Positions 33,540 to 40,551 of a stretch of DNA of 64,000 nucleotides are shown here, in pieces (within the stretch, counting starts at the first letter, position 1; every line of letters begins with the position of its first letter). The position numbers and the translations under genes are program-made. Source of the stretch: an uncultured Lachnospiraceae bacterium (GTDB taxonomy: Bacteria > Bacillota > Clostridia > Lachnospirales > Lachnospiraceae); NCBI GenBank assembly GCA_947591155.1, contig CANQDA010000008.1, positions 39,698 through 103,697 on the forward strand, read 5' to 3'. A model generated the notes under the pieces. It did no database searches, was not told where the DNA came from, and saw nothing but the letters and a program-made list of their open reading frames with translations.

Positions 33540-34199
33540 CTACCCATTAAAAACCTCACTAAAGAAATCTTTATTTTTATCCAGCACTTCTTCAATGTCT
33601 TTTCTAAAGTTTTTAACTCCTTCGTTTAACTGCATATCTCTTTGGACTCGTTTTTCTTCTGCAAGAATATTTACCAATTCAATCAAAAACTGTTCTTTAG
33701 TAATAATCCTATCTGTATAAAGGAAAAACAGTTTCATTGCGGAGTAGCTTTCAAAAATCAGATCATGTGTTGCACTTTCAGCCCACTTCGTAAAATCCCC
33801 TATTTTCTTTTTCTCCCTATATTCCTGTTCCTCCATCTGGTCTTTGCGTTCCTGTTCCGAAATCCAGATAATAGAATCTTCACTGTAATTTTCTCCCAAG
33901 AACTCTTTAATTGCTTCAATCTGGATTTCCTGCGCTTCTTTTAATTTTCCAACTTTCCATTCTTTATCACTTAAGAGAACAAATTTTATGCGTCCATTCT
34001 TAAACTCATCTACCCATACTTTATCTTTTTTATTCACACTGTCATAAAATGAATAATATTGTATGTAAAGACCACTAGCCATGCAAAACAAATTTATTTC
34101 ATTTAAAATCCCATGCAATTCTCGCACGGTATCATATATCGGAATATTTAATATATTCAAATATTTTTTGTCAATAGCCATGTTATCTTCGTAAATCAT
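33540..34199 (-). CDS. Hypothetical phage protein (219 aa)
   Basis: Mostly helical; LNIPIYDTVRELHGILNEI, then FVLLSDKEWKVGKLKEAQEI, and a charged central helix (ERKDQMEEQEYREKKKIGDF). AAAGGA upstream of the ATG. No known family. Confidence 0.5.
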   Translation of the reverse strand: MIYEDNMAIDKKYLNILNIPIYDTVRELHGILNEINLFCMASGLYIQYYSFYDSVNKKDKVWVDEFKNGRIKFVLLSDKEWKVGKLKEAQEIQIEAIKEFLGENYSEDSIIWISEQERKDQMEEQEYREKKKIGDFTKWAESATHDLIFESYSAMKLFFLYTDRIITKEQFLIELVNILAEEKRVQRDMQLNEGVKNFRKDIEEVLDKNKDFFSEVFNG

Positions 34200-34217
34200 A
34201 TTCCACCAATCCTTTAC

Positions 34218-34547
34218 TTAAAAATATACAATCCTTGTCTTAATACCGTTCTCAACGAGTATTTCATTTATCCTTAAACACTCATAGAAAAACCATGTTT
34301 TATATTTTAAAGTATGTAAACCTCCATCGCACCATTTTGAAAGTTCATTATCACATATTGATTTATTTCTCGTAACTTTTATAGGTTCTCCATCGTATAA
34401 TAGCAGTCCTAGAATATAAGCAAATGTTTTTCCATTCCCTCTTTCTTTTGGAGTTAAACGTCCATTAAGCAAATATTCTTTTTGCCATTCATGCATTGGA
34501 AACTCAAAAGCCTTTTCCACTTTCCGTATCAATTCTTTATTCCTCAT
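34218..34547 (-). CDS. Hypothetical protein with P-loop-like GNGKTFA motif
   Basis: 109 residues; LTPKERGNGKTFAYILGLLLYDGEPIKV is like the start of a helicase or terminase motor but no other ATPase motifs follow. Could be a stand-alone regulator or fragment. Overlaps the 34537-34728 gene by 11 nt. Confidence 0.45.
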   Translation of the reverse strand: MRNKELIRKVEKAFEFPMHEWQKEYLLNGRLTPKERGNGKTFAYILGLLLYDGEPIKVTRNKSICDNELSKWCDGGLHTLKYKTWFFYECLRINEILVENGIKTRIVYF

Positions 34548-34728
34548 AATATTTTATTTTTCTACATCCAAGTAAATCTGCAACCCCGCAATCTCCATTT
34601 TCGCATTTATGAACAGTAATTCTATAACTTTCTGTTTTTATAATTCCTTGTATGCCCGCAAAACCATCATCCATTTTTTCCTCGAATTCCTTCCCGCATA
34701 ACCTACACTTGTAAACTGATGCAATCAT
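34537..34728 (-). CDS. Small zinc-finger protein
   Basis: 63 residues with YKCRLCGKEFEEKM and HKCENGDCG, a four-Cys zinc site. Overlaps its neighbours by a few bases, so translationally coupled. Confidence 0.55.
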   Translation of the reverse strand: MIASVYKCRLCGKEFEEKMDDGFAGIQGIIKTESYRITVHKCENGDCGVADLLGCRKIKYYEE

Positions 34729-35009
34729 CTTTTCTTAAACCTCCTTCTCATATGATATCCATGCATTTTCAACCAGTTATTTGGCTTTGTTAATCTTAAA
34801 AATTTAACAAAAAGAGAAGAACCTTTTTTATTAAGTTCAAGTTCAAAAGAAAAACTATGTGGCTCTATAGAAAATGGCTTAAAATCATCTTGTTCTGCCG
34901 TTCCGCAAAAATTATCCATTTCAATGGATCGGATACAGGATATTTCATTCCATTCTCCATCTCCAATCGCATAGAATAGTTTTGCTTCTTTCTGATCTCC
35001 TGTTGGCAT
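34725..35009 (-). CDS. Hypothetical phage protein (94 aa)
   Basis: Central part AKLFYAIGDGEWNEISCIRS and SFELELNKKGSSLFVKFL is beta-rich; the tail is basic (HGYHMRRRFKKR). No family recognised. It is the first protein gene after the tRNA-Lys gene. Confidence 0.5.
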   Translation of the reverse strand: MPTGDQKEAKLFYAIGDGEWNEISCIRSIEMDNFCGTAEQDDFKPFSIEPHSFSFELELNKKGSSLFVKFLRLTKPNNWLKMHGYHMRRRFKKR

Positions 35010-35056
35010 TCAAATACGCTCCGTTTTATTTTTTTTACGAACGAAATATAGGTAAA

Positions 35057-35129
35057 TGGATGCTTGCGGAATTGAACCGCAAACCGCCTGATTAAAAGTC
35101 AGGTGCTCTCCCATTTGAGCTAAACATCC
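35057..35129 (-). tRNA. tRNA-Lys(TTT)
   Basis: 73 nt. Acceptor GGATGTT/AGCATCC, D-arm GCTC/GAGC, anticodon stem CCTGA/TCAGG with loop CTTTTAA, T-arm TGCGG-TTCAATT-CCGCA, discriminator A, CCA not encoded. All arms are regular. Confidence 0.93.
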
Positions 35130-35133
35130 AATC

Positions 35134-35207
35134 TGCGGCGCAGGGAATCGAACCCCAACTTATGCCTGTAGTGTGCCTTTCGGCTCTTGCAGAGAACCAA
35201 CACCGCA
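35134..35207 (-). ncRNA. tRNA-like RNA without an anticodon arm (1)
   Basis: Acceptor TGCGGTG/CGCCGCA pairs 7/7 (one wobble), T-arm loop TTCGATT, 74 nt, 4 nt from tRNA-Lys. Between D-arm and T-arm are 24 nt that form no anticodon stem; instead GCC-GAAA-GGC pairs. The D-loop lacks GG. It cannot decode. It contains GCCGAAAG, similar to the Ro-binding motif of Y RNAs. Confidence 0.65.
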
Positions 35208-35210
35208 AAT

Positions 35211-35269
35211 TCCAGGAGCAGGACTCGAACCTGCGACACAATTTCCTCTACCAACTGAGTTATCCTGGA
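35211..35269 (-). ncRNA. tRNA-like RNA without an anticodon arm (2)
   Basis: Acceptor TCCAGGA/TCCTGGA perfect 7 bp, D-arm with AGTTGGTA loop, T-arm GCAGG-TTCGAGT-CCTGC perfect. Only 10 nt lie between D and T stems, so the anticodon arm is absent; total 59 nt. Otherwise well conserved, which argues against random decay. Confidence 0.7.
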
Positions 35270-35435
35270 CACCGTCCATCTTAAGTCTGCAAGGACTGTG
35301 CAGGGCTACATCAACTTCTGAATTTTTTGATCCTGACGGTAACGCCACCTACCATCTTTGAAAGCTGACATGGCGCTTTACTTCAACCGGTGTGCATCCT
35401 CGTTGAAAAAGTCTGGGATGGAAGAAAACACCAAA
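35270..35435 (-). other. Spacer between tRNA-like RNAs
   Basis: 166 nt without a convincing gene. It holds a hairpin CTGCA-CAGTCCT-TGCAG (35287-35303) and a 21-codon frame from ATG 35370 with no strong ribosome site. Confidence 0.35.
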
Positions 35436-35509
35436 TGGATCTCCCGGGACTCGAACCCGGAGCCGTCCGGTTATGAGCCGGATGTTCTGACCATTTGAAC
35501 TAAAGATCC
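35436..35509 (-). tRNA. tRNA-Met(CAT)
   Basis: 74 nt. Acceptor GGATCTT/GAGATCC, D-arm GTTC/GAAC, anticodon stem TCCGG/CCGGA with loop CTCATAA, T-arm CCGGG-TTCGAGT-CCCGG, discriminator A. CAT could also be an Ile2 tRNA after lysidine modification; elongator Met is more likely. Confidence 0.9.
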
Positions 35510-35597
35510 AGAAACCCCCACGAGCCTTGCGACGGCTCTTTAACAGCATTCCGCTATGGGGTGAAGGAAAATACACACAAACATGAAGAAGCCAAAC
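35510..35597 (-). other. Structured spacer between tRNA-Gln and tRNA-Met
   Basis: On the minus strand an outer stem ACCCCA/TGGGGGT encloses AGC-GGAAT-GCT and GAGCC-GTCGCAA-GGCTC, a three-way junction (35514-35562). Could guide processing of the tRNA transcript or be a separate small RNA. Confidence 0.45.
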
Positions 35598-35668
35598 AGG
35601 GCTAGTAGGCCTCGAACCTACAACGCATGAGTCAAAGTCATGTGTGTTTGCCAATTACACCATAGCCC
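35598..35668 (-). tRNA. tRNA-Gln(TTG)
   Basis: 71 nt. Acceptor GGGCTAT/CTAGCCC with one mismatch at the inner pair, D-loop with TTGGC, anticodon stem CATGA/TCATG with loop CTTTGAC (TTG), T-arm GTAGG-TTCGAGG-CCTAC. Discriminator T, CCA not encoded. Confidence 0.88.
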
Positions 35669-35841
35669 TAAACCTCGATGTGCTGTATCGACTTTACGAA
35701 CTCCCTCGTGATTTCCACGTCACCGTGGATATCTGGAATCAGGAAGCAACGTTCCCGTTCTACAAACTTCCAGGGAGAGATTGAATTGTCTTTTGTTTCG
35801 TAGCTTTCCTCGGTTCCATCCACAAATTTCACCAAGACCAA
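35668..35841 (-). CDS. Small phage protein from a TTG start (57 aa)
   Basis: TTG 35841 lies 9 nt after AGGAGG. Reads VLVKFVDGTEESYETKDNS, then WKFVERERCFLIPDIHG and DVEITREFVKSIQHIEV. The stop codon overlaps the tRNA-Gln 5' end by one base. Function unknown. Confidence 0.6.
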   Translation of the reverse strand: MVLVKFVDGTEESYETKDNSISPWKFVERERCFLIPDIHGDVEITREFVKSIQHIEV

Positions 35842-35854
35842 TCCTGCTCACCTC

Positions 35855-36007
35855 CTAAATCCAGATCAAAATCGCATTGCACAGAATGATAAAGCAAATT
35901 ACCAAGCATCCTATCATGGCAGATTTACTCTCTGGACCAGAATATTTTACAATACAACACATCAGGAAAATGTCAAGCAATGTCGCAAATACTTTCAGTA
36001 TAACCAT
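35855..36007 (-). CDS. Small membrane protein (50 aa)
   Basis: Two hydrophobic helices: VILKVFATLLDIFLMCCIV and MIGCLVICFIILCNAILIW. GGAGG 7 nt upstream of ATG 36007; an ATG at 36013 overlaps the previous stop. Unknown role. Confidence 0.55.
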   Translation of the reverse strand: MVILKVFATLLDIFLMCCIVKYSGPESKSAMIGCLVICFIILCNAILIWI

Positions 36008-36009
36008 CT

Positions 36010-36390
36010 TCATTCCTCCCCTGTGATTCTCTTTAAAATCTTTTCTGCTATTTGCTCATTGGTTTCACCGTTCCATTTCTCATTAAGCACGCTCATAATA
36101 CTTGCCAGGAAGCCATTATAAAGATCACTATGTTTTAAAAGCTCATCCAGAACAATCAAAACGGCATCTTGAAGATTCTCTGGTGATATGTCCAATACGA
36201 TTCCACTCTCATGGATATCCAAATTTTCCGTTCCACTAACCTCTATCTTCGCACAAGGGGCACTGTCAACATCATAGTGATAATCCAATGATACGCACCT
36301 TATTGGCTTCCCGTCCAACTCTACCGTTTCACGTTTCCTACCGTTTTCTGGAGCCGTAACCTTTATATGGTGAAACATTTTGTTCTCCAT
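36010..36390 (-). CDS. Hypothetical phage protein (126 aa)
   Basis: N-terminal beta region (KVTAPENGRKRETVELDGKP, IRCVSLDYHYDVDSAPCAKIEV) and helical C-terminus (NLQDAVLIVLDELLKHSDLY). GGAGG precedes the ATG. It directly follows the Ro60-like gene; no family recognised. Confidence 0.55.
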   Translation of the reverse strand: MENKMFHHIKVTAPENGRKRETVELDGKPIRCVSLDYHYDVDSAPCAKIEVSGTENLDIHESGIVLDISPENLQDAVLIVLDELLKHSDLYNGFLASIMSVLNEKWNGETNEQIAEKILKRITGEE

Positions 36391-36402
36391 GTCTTCCTCC
36401 CA

Positions 36403-37860
36403 TTACAACGTCACTTTCTGATACCGTTCGCCATTCAAAACATCATACATCATTTCCACCGGAGTCTTGTCTATGCACCCAATCAGGTTCTTGAAAGCGC
36501 TTGCCGATTGACCGGAAACCAGCTGCACTCCCTTTCTGTGCTTGTCCGCAAGGAAAACGTCATGCCTGCTGTTCACGTTCCAGAATACAACATTTGGAAT
36601 CTTATAACCATTCTCGGCGTAAACTCTGGAAACGTAATCGTAAAAATTCTCCCTATGCTTCTGCCTTGTGCATCCATCAATCTCCATGTCGGAAATGATG
36701 ATAAGTGACTTCGGCATCTCTTCCTGCGGACACTTGTTTTCAAGGGCTACCTCTAAGATTTTCATAAGCGCCAGTTCAAGGTCTGTGTTTATGTTCCAGT
36801 TTGCCCGTGAAATATAGCGGACTTTATCTGTTATGGTTTCTCCCTTTAACTCCACGAATTCAGGAGTTCCAGAAAACGTCATGAACAGGTTGTGGTATGC
36901 TCCCTTGTTCCGTTCCGCAAAGTACATGGCAAGCCCGATGGAAGTAGCCAAAGGTCTACCAGACATGGAGCCGGATACATCCGCCATGACGATGGCGTTC
37001 ACGTCACCGTCAACATAATTCGGGAGATTGCTCCACTGCGCTTCAAGCACCTTGCTGTCCTCATGACGATACAGAATCTTCTCCACGATATCGTATGGAT
37101 ACAGAGTCGAGGAATTGATCTTTTCCTTTCCGCTCTGGACATCTTCCAGATACTTACCAAACCTTTCACAATCATGCCTAGAAAATGCCTTTCTATAGTT
37201 CATCATTGCCCTGGAAGGAACTGCCGGATAATTGATCGTATCCCATTGCCTTGCTGACATCCTCTGTTCCACAACATCAATGTGCTTCCTAAGCCTGTTG
37301 CAAAGCCGCTTGTAATCGTAGACGGACATTCCAAGTGCCTTTGCCGTGTAGATTCCAAGCTTCCTGGTGTTCTTGCTGGAAGCATCTGCCTTTTTCAGCC
37401 ACTTTGCCAGAAGTGAACAAGGCTCATTTTTATCCATGCTCAATTTGTCATTGGCCAGCTGTTCCTTTATGATGTACCAAACTCTTGATTCCAATGGCGT
37501 ATCCACCAGGGAATAGAAATCATCATACCTGCCATATTCGGGAATCAGCCTAAGGTTGTTAATCAGCGCCTCTGGATGACTCTTGGCTATGTAGGGAAGG
37601 AGGACACGAAATGCCCTTCTCTCACCAAGCCCTCCCCCTCTGATGTCACGGCTATAAAACAGGCAACGCATAGCACCAAGAGGATCTTCCTGATATGCCA
37701 GTTCAAATTTCTTGATGATCTCATCCTCTGTCCTTTCCCTCATGGAACCGATGGTTGCGAACATATCCAACAGGGCAGAATCCGTTGTGTTCTTCGCATC
37801 CGCACCATTCTCTGTTTTTGTCCACTTGTTCTCTTCCCTCATTAAATCTGCAAAACTCAT
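36403..37860 (-). CDS. Ro60-like DUF2828/vWA protein
   Basis: 485 residues from MSFADLMREENKW (GAGGAG upstream). The N-terminal ~290 residues are helical-repeat, with YSRDIRGGGLGERRAFRVLLPY, LRLIPEYGRYDDFYSL, LRKHIDVVEQRMSARQWDTI and VPSRAMMNYRKAF, the DUF2828 pattern. The C-terminal part is a von Willebrand A fold with an intact MIDAS (VMADVSGSMSG). HEAT-like ring plus vWA is also the plan of Ro60/Rsr, which binds Y RNAs and misfolded RNAs. Two Y-RNA-like genes (37933-38187) lie just upstream. An equivalent role is inferred, not shown. Confidence 0.75.
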   Translation of the reverse strand: MSFADLMREENKWTKTENGADAKNTTDSALLDMFATIGSMRERTEDEIIKKFELAYQEDPLGAMRCLFYSRDIRGGGLGERRAFRVLLPYIAKSHPEALINNLRLIPEYGRYDDFYSLVDTPLESRVWYIIKEQLANDKLSMDKNEPCSLLAKWLKKADASSKNTRKLGIYTAKALGMSVYDYKRLCNRLRKHIDVVEQRMSARQWDTINYPAVPSRAMMNYRKAFSRHDCERFGKYLEDVQSGKEKINSSTLYPYDIVEKILYRHEDSKVLEAQWSNLPNYVDGDVNAIVMADVSGSMSGRPLATSIGLAMYFAERNKGAYHNLFMTFSGTPEFVELKGETITDKVRYISRANWNINTDLELALMKILEVALENKCPQEEMPKSLIIISDMEIDGCTRQKHRENFYDYVSRVYAENGYKIPNVVFWNVNSRHDVFLADKHRKGVQLVSGQSASAFKNLIGCIDKTPVEMMYDVLNGERYQKVTL

Positions 37861-37932
37861 ATTTCTTCTCCTCTCATTACGCCTGTACTTGCGCCATTGA
37901 TTGCTGTATAACATCGGCGATAACATAGGTCT

Positions 37933-38075
37933 ATTAAAACCACATTCGGCATTTTATACTGTGTTCTACCAACTGAACTATCTCCCGTCAAAACGGGAGA
38001 GGAGGACTCGAACCTCCGACACCAGGCTTGAACCGCATTTTTTGATTTGCTGTTAGCTGAACTCTTGGTTTTAAT
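37933..38075 (-). ncRNA. YrlA-like Y RNA / permuted tRNA mimic 2
   Basis: Order on the minus strand is T-arm GGAGG-TTCGAGT-CCTCC, 3' acceptor TCTCCCG, 6-nt loop TTTTGA, 5' acceptor CGGGAGA, then D-arm GTTC-AGTTGGTA-GAAC: a circularly permuted tRNA with a capped acceptor stem. CAG/CTG forms the base of the anticodon stem and a 10-bp helix ATTAAAACCA/TGGTTTTAAT closes the ends. GCCGAATG is present 3'. This matches the tRNA-like module of bacterial YrlA RNAs, which joins Ro60 to effectors. It ends 72 nt before the Ro60-like gene. Confidence 0.8.
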
Positions 38076-38086
38076 CAAAATTTACA

Positions 38087-38187
38087 TTCCGCTTTTCTTC
38101 CATTGCTCTACCAACTGAGCTACACTTCCAAATGGAAGTGAAAAGACTTGAACTTTTGGCAAATGTTTTATTCGGCTGCGAGCGGAA
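38087..38187 (-). ncRNA. YrlA-like Y RNA / permuted tRNA mimic 1
   Basis: T-arm AAAAG-TTCAAGT-CTTTT, 3' acceptor CACTTCC, 4-nt loop ATTT, 5' acceptor GGAAGTG, then D-arm GCTC-AGTTGGTA-GAGC. All stems are perfect. ATG/CAT pairs at the anticodon-stem base; the ends close by TTCCGCT/AGCGGAA (7 bp). GCCGAAT lies in the 5' strand. Same permuted layout as its neighbour with different stem sequences, so base-pairing is conserved by covariation. Confidence 0.8.
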
Positions 38188-38341
38188 CATTATCTTCATT
38201 TTCTTACATTTCCCATTTTTTTGTTGATTGCTGTGAACAATTTTCGTATTGCTGTGTGGGAAAACTATTTTCATTACGGTTTTTAGTTTTCAGATTAAAC
38301 GTCTGCTCCTTGAATAATGGCTGCGACCGTAACAATGTTAT
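38188..38341 (-). other. Spacer between ssb and Y-like RNAs
   Basis: 154 nt, AT-rich, no start codon with a convincing ribosome site and no clear promoter seen. The Y-like RNAs are probably processed from a longer transcript. Confidence 0.4.
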
Positions 38342-38767
38342 TTATTGAAATGGCAATTCATCTTCCATGCTGTCCGGCACATTCATGAATCCTTCTATGT
38401 TTGGAGCCGGAACATTCTTTGGCACTGATTGTTGTGCCTGGTTCTGCTGACTTTGCGCCTTGCTCTCTGCAAATTCCTGTTCCTCCACCATGACCTGGAG
38501 TGAATAGACATTCTGACCATCCCTGTTTTTGTAATTGTTTCCCTGGAGTCTGCCGGAAACAATAATCTTTATGCCTTTCTGAAGGTACTTCTCGGCAAAC
38601 TCTCCAAGTTTACCGAATGCCACGCAGTTTATGAAGTCCGCAGACGGTTCCCCTTCACGCTTAAACTTCCTGTCCACCGCCAGAGTGTACCTGGCTATAC
38701 AGGTCTGCTTCTCCGCCTGGGAGTACCTTATTTCTGGATCCTTTGTCAGCCGACCGCATAAAATCAC
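38342..38767 (-). CDS. ssb: Single-stranded DNA-binding protein
   Basis: OB-fold core with VILCGRLTKDPEIRYSQ, ARYTLAVDRKF, FINCVAFGKLGEFAEKYLQKG and VSGRLQGNNYKNRDG. The C-terminus is a Gln-rich linker ending DSMEDELPFQ (acidic tip). The listed GTG gives VILCG, but SSBs normally begin MNKVIL; here the codons before GTG are ATC AAT AAA, with GGTGGG 7 nt upstream of ATC (38776). Start at an unusual ATC codon is possible. Confidence 0.9.
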   Translation of the reverse strand: MILCGRLTKDPEIRYSQAEKQTCIARYTLAVDRKFKREGEPSADFINCVAFGKLGEFAEKYLQKGIKIIVSGRLQGNNYKNRDGQNVYSLQVMVEEQEFAESKAQSQQNQAQQSVPKNVPAPNIEGFMNVPDSMEDELPFQ

Positions 38768-38776
38768 TTTATTGAT

Positions 38777-38931
38777 AAGTCATCCCACCTTTCTATTGCA
38801 TTTCACAAAATCATTTTGCAAAAAGCACTGATACCTCGGAAGGCGATAACTGGTTGCTCCCGTATAAGATTCCGTCCATGCCCGCCTCACGGGTCTTACT
38901 GGCTTTGGCGCCCGCTTCTCAATGCTTTTAA
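38777..38931 (-). other. Spacer between ssb and tRNA-like RNA
   Basis: 155 nt without a credible gene; contains the hairpin CCCG-TGAGG-CGGG and TAAGA/TCTTA pairing around it. Confidence 0.35.
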
Positions 38932-39122
38932 TGCCACCGACGGGACTCGAACCCGCACTCATTACTTAAGCATAGCAATCAGGATTACCCGCTTCCCTAC
39001 GTCACCACACATTGGGAGTTTCACCCTCTTCGGCGCATACGCTGCCTTTCGGTGCTTCTGGAACCTGTGCTTGCAACCGGTGTCCGTTTTACCGTGCTCT
39101 CTCCATCTTGAGCTACAGCGGC
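38932..39122 (-). ncRNA. tRNA-like RNA with ~135-nt domain in place of anticodon arm
   Basis: 5' half GCCGCTG plus D-arm GCTC/GAGC (39096-39122). 3' half T-arm GCGGG-TTCGAGT-CCCGT plus acceptor CGGTGGC and A (38932-38956). The acceptor strands pair 7/7 with two wobbles. The insert holds hairpins CGGT/ACCG, GGG-TGAAACT-CCC, ATTGC/GTAAT and two CCGAA motifs. No group I intron core is evident. It may be an intron-like insert, a pseudo-tRNA or a third kind of tRNA mimic. Confidence 0.55.
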
Positions 39123-39203
39123 ATAGAAATAGATTTATCAACCTATCGGAATTTCCGACAAGGTCATTGCTCCGGCTCTTTGCTCTGTCTCAAAATTATT
39201 CTG

Positions 39204-39446
39204 TCACAATTCATATTCCTGTTTGAGTGCCGCCGCCAATGCAAAGCAAGCATTTTTAAGAGATATGTTCTGTTCTCTCATTCTGTTGAATTTTTCATAA
39301 TCCTGTGCTGCTCTCTCTTCCTGTTTATTACTTGCTATCCATAATTTTTCGTCCATTTTTGAATACTCTTTTTTCAGTTTCTGCAAAAGACGTTCTTTTA
39401 CATAATCCGGCACTTCCAGACTTTTAATTTCTTCCTGCAAGGTCAT
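39204..39446 (-). CDS. Small coiled-coil phage protein
   Basis: 80 residues, TLQEEIKSLEVPDYVKERL then helical (MDEKLWIASNKQEERAAQDYEKFNRM). The ATG lacks a good ribosome site, while the same frame extends upstream (SYDEIKRE) to ATT 39470-ish, which lies ~8 nt after GGAGG; initiation at ATT is possible. Confidence 0.55.
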   Translation of the reverse strand: MTLQEEIKSLEVPDYVKERLLQKLKKEYSKMDEKLWIASNKQEERAAQDYEKFNRMREQNISLKNACFALAAALKQEYEL

Positions 39447-39551
39447 TTCTCTTTTAATTTCGTCATATGAAATTTTATTTTCCTCCCGATAATTTCATTT
39501 CCAAATCATCAGCATCAATCCGGCTTTCCTGCTTGCTGACGGAGCTATTGG

Positions 39552-39758
39552 TCAATCATCTGTTCTTGTCAACTCGCTTTCCAATGTTTCAACAGAAACG
39601 GCAAATTCTTCTCCGATCTCGTCTTGCAAAAATTCTTTCATGTGTTCCGCAATTGCGTTCCAATCTTCCTTCAAACTATCGTAGGAAATTAAGTCAGGAT
39701 AATCATTCGGTATTTCAAGCGATATACTAACTTTTCCAACAAATTTCCCTTTTACCAT
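39552..39758 (-). CDS. Small acidic phage protein
   Basis: 68 residues from MVKGKFVGKVSISLEIP with DEIGEEFAVSVETLESEL. GAGGTGG 9 nt upstream. No known domain. Confidence 0.5.
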   Translation of the reverse strand: MVKGKFVGKVSISLEIPNDYPDLISYDSLKEDWNAIAEHMKEFLQDEIGEEFAVSVETLESELTRTDD

Positions 39759-39788
39759 AATTTCATTCCACCTCATTAATTGTATTTG

Positions 39789-40010
39789 TCAATCATGTGT
39801 CACCTCGAACAATTCTGCTTTGTCAGCACAAAATCTGTTTTTACGCTCACGGTAATTGCAGTTTGGAAAATCATCAACAGAAATCCACACTCTGTCAAGT
39901 GTATCAAATTCGATCACTGTTACTATATGACCGTACCACACATGGTCAAAATCAACACTCTGTGTTGCGTGATTATACGGTTTCCAGATGTATTTATCAC
40001 CGATTTTCAT
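39789..40010 (-). CDS. Small phage protein (73 aa)
   Basis: MKIGDKYIWKPYNHATQS then WYGHIVTVIEFDTLDRVWIS; beta-rich, SH3-like size. Overlaps the upstream gene's end by 14 nt. Unknown function. Confidence 0.5.
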   Translation of the reverse strand: MKIGDKYIWKPYNHATQSVDFDHVWYGHIVTVIEFDTLDRVWISVDDFPNCNYRERKNRFCADKAELFEVTHD

Positions 40011-40182
40011 AATCTTCTAACCTACTCTCTGCCGCCTCTGCCTTTTTCCGGCTTGCATACTGCCTGTTCCCCTGACACCACTCACAGCTACCGTGATTCC
40101 GGCAGGTGCGGTCTATCGCCTTTGCCCCGGTGTATGGGCGGCGGTGTTCTTTGCCGTGTTGGATTGCTTTGTCAAGGCTCAT
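39997..40182 (-). CDS. Small Cys-containing phage protein
   Basis: 61 residues with TCRNHGSCEWCQGNRQYASR, a three-Cys/His knuckle typical of short phage proteins. Overlaps both neighbours by 4-14 nt. Confidence 0.55.
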   Translation of the reverse strand: MSLDKAIQHGKEHRRPYTGAKAIDRTCRNHGSCEWCQGNRQYASRKKAEAAESRLEDYENR

Positions 40183-40469
40183 TGCTCGTCCCTATCTGTG
40201 AACCGAATTTCTTGCGGATAATGTTCATGCACTGTTCCGTCCTCATATTCCACAATGGCAAACGTTTGAGAAATAATTTTCCCTGCTCCCTGCCCACAGC
40301 CAATAGGTGCTTCTCCTCCTATAGCCCAAATTCTGCTAGACCATTTATGAAAAAATCCTTTGTGTTCCTCCGCTTCCTGGATAACACGGATTTTCAGCTC
40401 GCCATTATTTGTTCTATAAGGTATCGTTTTATCCGGTATCCGAACTATGCACGGTCTTAATTCAACCAT
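40179..40469 (-). CDS. Hypothetical phage protein (96 aa)
   Basis: From MVELRPCIVRIPDK; GFFHKWSSRIWAIGGEAPIG and TFAIVEYEDGTVHEHYPQEI suggest a small beta protein. GGAAGGG precedes ATG 40469; upstream starts are less likely. Confidence 0.5.
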   Translation of the reverse strand: MVELRPCIVRIPDKTIPYRTNNGELKIRVIQEAEEHKGFFHKWSSRIWAIGGEAPIGCGQGAGKIISQTFAIVEYEDGTVHEHYPQEIRFTDRDEQ

Positions 40470-40551
40470 GTGAAACATTCCCTTCCTGTTTACTTTTCTT
40501 TTTGTTCCCGACATAAATGTCGGTCACATCCTGCAAAGGACATTTATGCCA

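Noticed and set aside
35349..35654. 101-codon frame across the tRNA cluster
   Set aside because: It runs through tRNA-Met and tRNA-Gln and has no ribosome site; its text is typical of translated tRNA.
37933..38187. Truly permuted tRNA genes as in red algae
   Set aside because: No usable anticodon loop or splice motif can be formed and bacteria lack that splicing; the YrlA model explains the layout better.
38932..39122. tRNA with a self-splicing group I intron
   Set aside because: The insert (~135 nt) is too short and lacks the paired P7/P3 core elements.
38816..39226. 136-codon plus-strand frame with GTRTRT-like text
   Set aside because: It is the antisense of tRNA-like sequences, with no ribosome site.
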